This document shows, piece by piece, positions 1-5,290 of a stretch of DNA of 11,344 nt. The notes beneath the pieces are model-generated. The model saw only the letters and a program-made list of their open reading frames with translations, did no database searches and was not told the DNA's origin. Both the position numbers and the translations under genes were made by a program. The stretch lies in the NCBI GenBank assembly GCA_937893635.1, contig CALBGF010000233.1:1-11344 (forward strand). Reading direction: 5' to 3'. The first letter of the stretch is position 1. Every line of letters begins with the position of its first letter. This stretch comes from an uncultured Mollicutes bacterium. GTDB taxonomy: Bacteria > Bacillota_I > Bacilli_A > RFN20 > CAG-826.

Positions 1-72
1 GCGAATTACTAAATCATTATTGACAGCACGTGCAAAACTTTGGTCACGCCCAAGTATTTTACTAGCAGCCAT
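1..72 (-). CDS. ROK-family transcriptional regulator, N-terminal fragment cut by the window edge
   Basis: Only the first 24 codons are inside the window, starting with ATG at 72 and running off the left edge. The peptide contains GRDQSFARAVNNDLVIR. This matches the start of the complete ROK regulator at 8245-9402 ([17 protein letters not shown]) at 12 of 17 positions, directly before the winged helix-turn-helix of that protein. The start is supported by AGGGGA at 81-86, eight bases upstream. By homology it would be a DNA-binding sugar-responsive regulator, but neither the DNA-binding helices nor the sensor domain is visible. It is transcribed away from the sugar-binding-protein locus and in the same direction as the 391-1806 gene, from which the hairpin at 306-352 separates it. 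The paralogy is seen directly; the function is inferred from the partner. Confidence 0.7.
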   Translation of the reverse strand, partial: MAASKILGRDQSFARAVNNDLVIR

Positions 73-80
73 TTTCTCAC

Positions 81-86
81 TCCCCT
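81..86 (-). promoter_or_regulatory. Ribosome binding site of the left-edge ROK gene
   Basis: The minus strand reads AGGGGA followed by eight bases and ATG at 72. It fixes the start of a gene of which only 24 codons can be seen. Confidence 0.65.
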
Positions 87-102
87 GTGTCACGATATCA
101 TT

Positions 103-131
103 ATTTTAAATACAAAATAATACAATTACAA
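103..131 (-). promoter_or_regulatory. Candidate promoter of the left-edge ROK gene
   Basis: On the minus strand, TTGTAA (131 to 126) is followed by a 17-base spacer and TAAAAT (108 to 103). Each hexamer is close to the sigma-A consensus. Transcription would begin near 96, about ten bases before the ribosome site at 81-86, a sensible arrangement. In sequence this AT-rich such matches also arise by chance, so the call is tentative. Confidence 0.4.
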
Positions 132-305
132 GAAGAGATTTTTGACAAAAATGGTAAAAAATACCAAAATTTATAAAATTTTTTCATAAAATTAAGAAAT
201 ATTTAGTATTGCTTAAAAAATACATATTTTATTAAAAAATAGTGATATAATCGATAGTTTAAATTTTTAATAAGTTTTTAAATAAAATTAATTATTAAGA
301 AAATT

Positions 306-352
306 AAAAAAAGCACTTGTAAAATTAAGAAAATTTTAAAACAAATGCTTTT
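306..352 (-). terminator. Rho-independent terminator of the sugar-binding-protein gene
   Basis: Read on the minus strand, AAAAGCATTTGT (352-341) pairs with ACAAGTGCTTTT (320-309) as a 12-base-pair stem. One pair is a U-G wobble, so in RNA every position pairs. On the plus strand the same position is an A-C mismatch, which favours minus-strand use. The 20-base loop contains a smaller AAAATT/AATTTT helix. The stem ends in a run of seven U (312-306). It lies about 40 bases after the stop codon of the 391-1806 gene. Confidence 0.75.
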
Positions 353-390
353 ATTTGAATATTTATCAAAAATTATATGGTTTATACCGA

Positions 391-1806
391 TTAATTAGAT
401 GTTTTTGTCCAGCTTGCCCAATTAGCTTTAGCGGTAGAGGCAATATCGTTAAATGCTACATCGATAGTTTTACTTCCGTTTAATAATGAAGAGAATGGAC
501 GATTGCCACCAGTTGACCAAATATCAACTAAGTTACATAAGTATTTTCTATTAGAAGAGAAGTTGGTAAATTTGGTTGTGTATTGTTTTCTTAAATCAAT
601 AATACTATTTAAGAAAATATCATTATTTGTTTTAACATCAGCTTTGTATGCTAAGAATCCATGAGCATAATCAGTGAATGTTTGGCATCCATCATCGGAA
701 ATAATAGCCTTAATAAAATCTTTAGCTAATGCTGAGTGCTTGCTTGTTTTTGGAATAGCAATATATTGGTCTTCACCAATAATGTAAGATGTATTAGCAT
801 ATTCCGCTTTTGCTTCTTCTAAAACTGGAGTTTTCATTATTCCTAATTGGAAAGTATCATTATAAGTTCCATTATTTGTATATGATAATGAGTCATTATA
901 TAACCAGTCACCATTAAACATCATTGCGGCATAACCATTAATAAATTGTTTTTGAGCTTGACCCGCAGTCATATTATTAGTATCTGGAACATAATAGCCT
1001 TTACTACTATTGAATAAGCCTTGCCATTTAGAAGTAGCGGTTTTTAATGAATTATAAGTTGAGTTTTTACTTACATCAAAGTTATCAGCACTTTCATATT
1101 TTAAAAATTCTTGAATTGCATCTTTGCCCGCTAATTGAGCCCACCAATCAAAGACGGTATAGTCGAAGTAGTCAGTATTAGTACCAGTATAGATAAATGG
1201 TTTTACAGTAGTTGTTCCGTCTGGATCGCCAGCAACAATAACTTTACTAGAATTAATAGTATCACATAATTCTACTAATTCATTATAAGTGGTAGGCACT
1301 TTCCAACCATTTGCTTCAAACATTTTTGTGTTGTAGAATATGCCACCAATCGCGGAAACAAATGGAAGACGGTAACATTTCTTTTCACCATTGCTCTTAG
1401 TGAAATAAATAGAATCTTTATATTCATCAGCGACTTTATCTTTTACACTTACACCATCGACAGTTTCATTTAATAAGTCATCTAATTCTAAAAATTGTCC
1501 TGATGCAGCATTATATTTCCAGTTACTTCCTACAGAAATATATAAATCATCAGTGTTATTTTTAGATGCTAGATTTTTAGAAATAAGGCTTTCTGATTCA
1601 TATATAGCAGTGATATTAACTTTAACTCCTTCATGTGTTTCTTGGAATTTTTCTGCAATTTTGTTAATCCATTCTTCACCATAACTAGCTTTGATACAAA
1701 CAATATTTAATGTGTTTGCGTCAGTTTGATTGTTGTCACAACCAGTAGCGCCAAAAGCAAGTATGGAAGTTACAACCATTGCAGGTAATAGTTTTTTAAG
1801 TTTCAT
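391..1806 (-). CDS. CUT1-type ABC transporter sugar-binding lipoprotein
   Basis: This 471-residue protein is an extracellular solute-binding protein of family 1 (MalE-like), which captures oligosaccharides outside the cell and delivers them to the permease pair. It has a lipoprotein signal peptide with lipobox ATGC and lipidated C23. Family hallmarks include the LPFVSAIGGIFYNTKMFE segment (147-164), the following W/P-TTYNEL region (168-177), GYAAMMFNGDWLYN (291-304), and AIPKTSKHSALAKDFIKAI (350-368). Aromatic residues such as W222-W223 are plausible sugar stackers. Length is normal for the family. A ribosome site (AAGGAG, 1818-1823) sits 11 bases before the ATG. Unusually, the gene is divergent from the permease operon rather than inside it; the shared control region still ties them together. 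The exact sugar is not readable, but the GH16 neighbour suggests beta-glucan oligosaccharides. Confidence 0.93.
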   Translation of the reverse strand: MKLKKLLPAMVVTSILAFGATGCDNNQTDANTLNIVCIKASYGEEWINKIAEKFQETHEGVKVNITAIYESESLISKNLASKNNTDDLYISVGSNWKYNAASGQFLELDDLLNETVDGVSVKDKVADEYKDSIYFTKSNGEKKCYRLPFVSAIGGIFYNTKMFEANGWKVPTTYNELVELCDTINSSKVIVAGDPDGTTTVKPFIYTGTNTDYFDYTVFDWWAQLAGKDAIQEFLKYESADNFDVSKNSTYNSLKTATSKWQGLFNSSKGYYVPDTNNMTAGQAQKQFINGYAAMMFNGDWLYNDSLSYTNNGTYNDTFQLGIMKTPVLEEAKAEYANTSYIIGEDQYIAIPKTSKHSALAKDFIKAIISDDGCQTFTDYAHGFLAYKADVKTNNDIFLNSIIDLRKQYTTKFTNFSSNRKYLCNLVDIWSTGGNRPFSSLLNGSKTIDVAFNDIASTAKANWASWTKTSN

Positions 1807-1851
1807 AATACCAAAATCTCCTTTTTTAACTTTGTGAATTAATATAAAACT

Positions 1852-1881
1852 ATTGTAAGCGTTTTATTTATAGAAAGTCAA
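1852..1881 (-). promoter_or_regulatory. Promoter of the sugar-binding-protein gene
   Basis: On the minus strand TTGACT (1881-1876), an 18-base spacer and TACAAT (1857-1852) form a good sigma-A-type promoter. Transcription would start near 1845, leaving a leader of about 38 bases that includes the AAGGAG ribosome site. The operator-like site at 1854-1867 overlaps the -10 hexamer and spacer, so a bound repressor would block polymerase. Confidence 0.6.
1854..1867. promoter_or_regulatory. CG-centred operator-like site in the sugar-binding-protein promoter
   Basis: The plus strand reads TGTAAGCGTTTTAT. It matches the cre/LacI-type operator pattern TGWAANCGNTNWCA at 12 of 14 positions, missing only the final CA. 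It overlaps the -10 element of the minus-strand promoter. It could bind CcpA, another LacI-family regulator, or the ROK protein of this locus; the sequence alone does not decide. Confidence 0.45.
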
Positions 1882-1951
1882 TAGATTTGTAAAATGATAT
1901 ACTAGTTTAAATTTCCAAATATTTCTATTTTTTCACAAACTAAAAAAATAG

Positions 1952-1981
1952 TTGTTTTTTATAACCGTTATCATTTATAAT
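1952..1981 (+). promoter_or_regulatory. Promoter of the GH16-transporter operon
   Basis: TTGTTT (1952-1957), an 18-base spacer and a perfect TATAAT (1976-1981) lie just before the GH16 gene. The predicted start near 1988 gives a very short leader that begins just before the ribosome site at 1991-1998. This supports the ATG at 2004 as the start and argues against the upstream TTG at 1986, which would lie at or before the transcription start. The spacer contains the palindrome at 1960-1973. Confidence 0.6.
1960..1973. promoter_or_regulatory. CG-centred palindromic operator between -35 and -10 of the operon promoter
   Basis: TATAACCGTTATCA matches the cre/LacI-type pattern TGWAANCGNTNWCA at 13 of 14 positions. 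Its core ATAACCGTTAT (1961-1971) is a perfect palindrome around the central C. It occupies the promoter spacer, the classic place for repression. With the site at 1854-1867 it gives each divergent promoter its own operator-like element, suggesting shared control. The binding protein is not known: CcpA, an unseen LacI-family protein, or the ROK regulator encoded at 8245-9402. Confidence 0.55.
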
Positions 1982-1990
1982 GTAGTTGAT

Positions 1991-1998
1991 AGAGGTGA
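1991..1998 (+). promoter_or_regulatory. Ribosome binding site that decides the GH16 start
   Basis: AGAGGTGA lies five bases before ATG 2004. A longer in-frame reading from TTG 1986 would put this ribosome site inside the coding sequence, has no ribosome site of its own, and would begin at the predicted transcription start. ATG 2004 also gives a canonical lipoprotein signal peptide. Confidence 0.8.
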
Positions 1999-2003
1999 CT
2001 AGT

Positions 2004-3413
2004 ATGCCAAAACTAAACAAAAAAATATTGTCTTTATTGGTAGCTGTATCATCGCTTGTTGCTTGTTCAAGTAATAATATTACTAATAACATTGCAGCAG
2101 GAGAAGATATTAACCTATTAGATAATGTGGAATTCGATTATGATAATGCCTTCTTTGATGATTTTTCTAATGGAGTATCAAGTGATAATTGGTACATTGG
2201 AAAACAAGCATGGGGAGGTAGTAATGGTGGTGTAGTCCCTAATAATATTAAATACACTGATGATGGAACGCTTGTTATCACTGGTAATGGTAAATATTAT
2301 TTAGATGGCGATATTAAAGGCGTTGGTGATGTTAAAGATGGCCGTTATACTGGCGGAGCTTTAATATCTAAATTTATGGTTCAACCTGGAAGATACGAAA
2401 TTAAAATGAAAGTTTTACCACGTGTTGGTGCTTGTACAGCTTTCTGGACTTTTGCTTATGATGTTGATGACGCTAGTAACCATGAAATAGATATTGAATT
2501 ACCAGGTGGACATCGTAGTGATAATATTTCATTTAGTAATGTGCTCAATACTAACTATATAAAAGAAAACCTTAATCAATCACAAGATATAAAAGTAAAA
2601 GAAACATTTTCTTCTCCAGATGAAATTTATTTCAATGATGGTGAATGGCATACATTTGGATTTGATTGGTATACTGATCCAGAATGTGTTGTTTATTATG
2701 TGGATGGCAAAATTAGTGCAATATCTAATGTATTTGTTCCAAATAAGCAAGCACGTCTTTGGGTGGGATGCTGGTTCCCAGTAACATCTGCTTTCGTAGG
2801 AAGCGCTGATTTTGAAACAGATAATATGTATGTTGATTATGTAAAGTATATTCCATTTAAGAATCAACCATATGAAGAGTTTACCCCTCCTATTAGTGGT
2901 TATGCATTTGATGCAGAATATCCGACAAGTCCGATTTCTACTCCAACAATAAATAAGATAAGCAATGGAACGTTTGAAAAATTAAAATATAATACTTCAC
3001 AAATTGGTGGATGGCGCTTAACAAAAAGAGTAAGTGAAGAAAAAGATATCTCCGAAATTGTAAAAATAGTCGATGATCAAGGATATGAAGATTCTAAAGC
3101 TCTAAGTGTTAGTGATGGTGCGATTGTCTACCAACTTATTGATTCAGTATATCACGGTTTTAAACATGATTTCTCTTTCTATGCAAAAGGAAATGGCAAA
3201 GTGACAATTAGATATTATGGAGTTACAACTTCCGAAATCTTATTATCAAAAACTGTTGAAGTAAATAGTGATGAACTTCAAAAATATCATTTAGATTTAG
3301 AAGCTCCAGAAAATAGTCAAACTATTCGTATTAACTTAGAAAGTTCTACCGGTAATAGCTTAATTGTTGATAATTTTGAGTTGTATTTGAAAGGAGACAC
3401 TTATGGAAAATAA
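2004..3413 (+). CDS. GH16 family endo-beta-glucanase, surface lipoprotein with C-terminal carbohydrate-binding-like domain
   Basis: The 469-residue product starts with a lipoprotein signal peptide (lipobox LVAC, lipidated C21), so it should act outside the cell, tethered to the membrane. Residues about 45-285 form a GH16 jelly-roll domain. The catalytic signature HEIDIE places the nucleophile at E161, the assisting D163 and the acid/base at E165, followed later by EWHTFGFDW (214-222) and YYVDGK (231-236). The catalytic strand is the E-x-D-x-E form without the extra residue of laminarinase-type (EIDIME) enzymes, as in lichenases. Residues about 316-465 resemble a CBM4/9-type beta-sandwich (NGTFE at 321-325, then GGW at 335-337, ending VDNFELYL). 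The gene opens the operon and overlaps the next by 11 bases. Likely substrate is a beta-1,3/1,4-glucan; other GH16 substrates (laminarin, galactans) remain possible. Confidence 0.9.
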   Translation: MPKLNKKILSLLVAVSSLVACSSNNITNNIAAGEDINLLDNVEFDYDNAFFDDFSNGVSSDNWYIGKQAWGGSNGGVVPNNIKYTDDGTLVITGNGKYYLDGDIKGVGDVKDGRYTGGALISKFMVQPGRYEIKMKVLPRVGACTAFWTFAYDVDDASNHEIDIELPGGHRSDNISFSNVLNTNYIKENLNQSQDIKVKETFSSPDEIYFNDGEWHTFGFDWYTDPECVVYYVDGKISAISNVFVPNKQARLWVGCWFPVTSAFVGSADFETDNMYVDYVKYIPFKNQPYEEFTPPISGYAFDAEYPTSPISTPTINKISNGTFEKLKYNTSQIGGWRLTKRVSEEKDISEIVKIVDDQGYEDSKALSVSDGAIVYQLIDSVYHGFKHDFSFYAKGNGKVTIRYYGVTTSEILLSKTVEVNSDELQKYHLDLEAPENSQTIRINLESSTGNSLIVDNFELYLKGDTYGK

Positions 3414-4383
3414 TGATCTTATCCCATGTGTGGAAGAAAAAAAGCCTAAAAAGAAAATAACTAAAAAACGCAAAAAAGAATTAATTTTCGTTGCTGTTAT
3501 GCTTTTTTATCCGGTGTTACAATTTTTGTCAACTTGGATATTTGTTAATTCTTATTCGATCATAATGGCTTTTGAAAATATTTCCTTAGAAGGTAATGTT
3601 ACTTTTGCTGGTTTAGATAATTTTATTCAAGTTATCAAAGGCTTAATTGATCCAAACATTGGTGCTGTAACATTAGCCAATGGTACTAAAATACCATATA
3701 ACTTAATGATTGTGCTTAATTCACTTGGATATGGGTTAATAGCAATATTCATAAGCCTTCCTTTAGCACTTATTTGTTCTTATTTCTTATCTAAGAAAAT
3801 GCCTTTTGCTAATGTATTTAGAGTTATATTCTTTTTACCAAATATTATTTCTACTGTAGCGCTTGTTTACGCATTTAGAATGCAAACACTTGATTCTAGT
3901 GCAGGTATTCTTTATCACTTTTTAGCAGGATTAGGCCTAAAATTTGAAACATGGCCAAGTACTACAGTAATTGTTTTTGTCTATTGTATTTGGGCAGGAC
4001 TAGGTTATAACGTTTTACTTTTGTCTGGTGCAATTGGAAGAATTCCAAAGGAATTGTTTGAATCAGCACAAATGGATGGAGCAAGTTCATTTAAAGAATT
4101 TACTAAAATTATGATTCCGATGATTTGGCCAACAGTTGTAACACTAATTGTAGTTGGTTTAACAAGTATTCTTACATTATATTTGCAACCAGTTTTATTC
4201 AATCTTAATAATAATGAAACTATTGCTGGAACCATATTTAATGGTGTTAGCGGTGGAGCAGCAAGTAAAACACAATATCCATATTATGCAGCATTTGGAT
4301 TATTGTTCTCGTTTGTTCTTGCCCCAGTTATCTTATATATTCGTAAAGTAATCTCGAGAAAATTCTCGGATACTGATTGCTAG
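3403..4383 (+). CDS. Sugar ABC transporter permease, MalF/UgpA type
   Basis: A 326-residue inner-membrane permease, one of two that form the channel of a CUT1 sugar importer. It has a lysine-rich cytoplasmic N-terminus (13-26), a first membrane segment at about 27-49, then a membrane core with segments near 100-128, 138-158, 186-208, 240-262 and 296-315. The EAA loop that docks on the ATPase is at 220-240 (ESAQMDGASSF, then IMIP). The long extracytoplasmic loop between the first two segments (about 50-100) fits the MalF/UgpA partner. Start is fixed by AAGGAG (3391-3396), six bases before the ATG. The gene begins inside the end of the GH16 gene, so translation is probably coupled. Stop is TAG, the only non-TAA stop in the window. 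Confidence 0.93.
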   Translation: MENNDLIPCVEEKKPKKKITKKRKKELIFVAVMLFYPVLQFLSTWIFVNSYSIIMAFENISLEGNVTFAGLDNFIQVIKGLIDPNIGAVTLANGTKIPYNLMIVLNSLGYGLIAIFISLPLALICSYFLSKKMPFANVFRVIFFLPNIISTVALVYAFRMQTLDSSAGILYHFLAGLGLKFETWPSTTVIVFVYCIWAGLGYNVLLLSGAIGRIPKELFESAQMDGASSFKEFTKIMIPMIWPTVVTLIVVGLTSILTLYLQPVLFNLNNNETIAGTIFNGVSGGAASKTQYPYYAAFGLLFSFVLAPVILYIRKVISRKFSDTDC

Positions 4384-4388
4384 GAGGG
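4382..4388 (+). promoter_or_regulatory. Ribosome binding site that decides the second permease start
   Basis: AGGAGGG overlaps the TAG stop of the first permease and lies seven bases before ATG 4396. An in-frame GTG at 4390 is only one base from this site, too close for initiation, so the shorter reading is preferred. Confidence 0.8.
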
Positions 4389-4395
4389 TGTGTTT

Positions 4396-5289
4396 ATGGA
4401 ACAAGTACAAAATGTAAATACAAAAAAACATCGTCGTAGCCCGATATTATCAGTAGGCGTTTGGATTGCTTTTGCTATTTTTATTCTTTATTCATTGTCT
4501 TTGTTGTTTCCATTTGTGTGGATGTTATTAAATTCTTTCCGTAGTGTAGAAGAATGGCGCCATTTAACAACCATTAAAGAGTATTGGAGTTTTCCAACAG
4601 AATGGGATTTTACTAATTACATCACGATTATCAATAAAAGCGTGAATGGTGATAACATTTTATCAATGATCTTTTATTCCGTACTTTTAACAGTTTTAGG
4701 AACAATAGTTAATGTATTCTTCTCTGCTTGTGCTGCTTATGTGGTAGCAAAATATGAATTCCCAGGCAAAAAAATATTATATGCTTTAGCAATATTTGCG
4801 ATGGTGGTACCAATTGTAGGTACATTACCAGCTCAAGTTAAATTTATGGAATTCTTACATTTAGAAGATTCAGTTATTGGTGTTTTATTCTTATATTCTG
4901 GAGCGTTTGGATTTAACTTTATTTTACTTCATTCATCATTCGAAAGTGTCTCTTGGACATATGCTGAAGCAGCTCAAATGGATGGAGCAAGCCATTTCTC
5001 AATTTTCTTTAAAGTAATGATACCAATGTGTCGTGGACCAATTATTTCTTGCTGTATTTTACAAGCTATTACATTATGGAATGATTATTCCACTCCATTC
5101 TTATTTATGAATTCTCATAAGACTCTAGCGGTAGGATTACAAGCTATTCAATCAGAACTAGAATTAGGCGGAGAATATCCACTTATTTTTGCCGCAATGA
5201 TCATTAGTATTCTTCCAGTATTGATTTTATATTGTGCTTTCCAAAAGAAGATTATTGAGAACACAGTAGCAGGGGGGTTGAAAGGATAA
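4396..5289 (+). CDS. Sugar ABC transporter permease, MalG/UgpE type
   Basis: A 297-residue second permease subunit of the CUT1 importer. The first membrane segment is at about 20-44, followed by the EEW segment typical after TM1 (51-54) and membrane segments near 90-115, 127-148, 158-180, 212-228 and 263-283. The EAA loop is canonical, EAAQMDGASHF at 191-201 ending KVMIP (206-210), and is the site that couples to the ATPase. The C-terminus VAGGLKG is the usual MalG-family ending. ATG 4396 is chosen over GTG 4390 because of ribosome-site spacing. It follows the first permease by 12 bases and precedes the GLUG lipoprotein by one base. The pair is clearly a heterodimer. Confidence 0.93.
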   Translation: MEQVQNVNTKKHRRSPILSVGVWIAFAIFILYSLSLLFPFVWMLLNSFRSVEEWRHLTTIKEYWSFPTEWDFTNYITIINKSVNGDNILSMIFYSVLLTVLGTIVNVFFSACAAYVVAKYEFPGKKILYALAIFAMVVPIVGTLPAQVKFMEFLHLEDSVIGVLFLYSGAFGFNFILLHSSFESVSWTYAEAAQMDGASHFSIFFKVMIPMCRGPIISCCILQAITLWNDYSTPFLFMNSHKTLAVGLQAIQSELELGGEYPLIFAAMIISILPVLILYCAFQKKIIENTVAGGLKG

Positions 5290-5290
5290 T

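Larger units (their letters stand above)
73..390. other. Gene-free AT-rich intergenic stretch
   Basis: This 318-base stretch lies between the left-edge ROK start and the end of the sugar-binding-protein gene. I see no credible coding frame. It holds the ribosome site and candidate promoter of the ROK gene and the terminator at 306-352. Two weaker elements are also present: a short inverted repeat (TGGTA at 152-156, TACCA at 162-166, five-base loop), and an isolated plus-strand extended -10 (TGATATAAT, 243-251) with no gene downstream. The remainder is very AT-rich and otherwise featureless to me. Confidence 0.6.

Noticed and set aside
152..166. TGGTA/TACCA inverted repeat as a ROK operator
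   Set aside because: The arms are only five bases, do not extend, and lie upstream of the candidate promoter; not distinguishable from chance here.
246..259. Third operator-like site (TATAATCGATAGTT) near the left-edge ROK gene
   Set aside because: Only the left half resembles the site at 1960-1973; four positions of the 14-base pattern fail, including the final CA.
1895..1903. Extended -10 TGATATACT on the plus strand as an alternative operon promoter
   Set aside because: It has no fitting -35 and lies about 100 bases before the gene, whereas the promoter at 1952-1981 has a perfect -10 and an operator. It could be a minor start.
1986..2003. Six-codon N-terminal extension of the GH16 gene from TTG 1986
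   Set aside because: It would start at the predicted transcription start, has no ribosome site upstream and would place AGAGGTGA inside the gene. ATG 2004 gives correct spacing and a normal lipoprotein signal peptide.
2580..2867. Minus-strand open frame of 95 codons
   Set aside because: It lies wholly within the GH16 domain coding sequence, has no recognisable domain and its composition is what antisense of an AT-rich gene gives.
4005..4235. Minus-strand open frame of 76 codons
   Set aside because: It is antisense to the conserved EAA-loop region of the first permease, with no independent support.
4390..4395. GTG 4390 as start of the second permease
   Set aside because: Only one base separates it from AGGAGGG; ATG 4396 has normal spacing.
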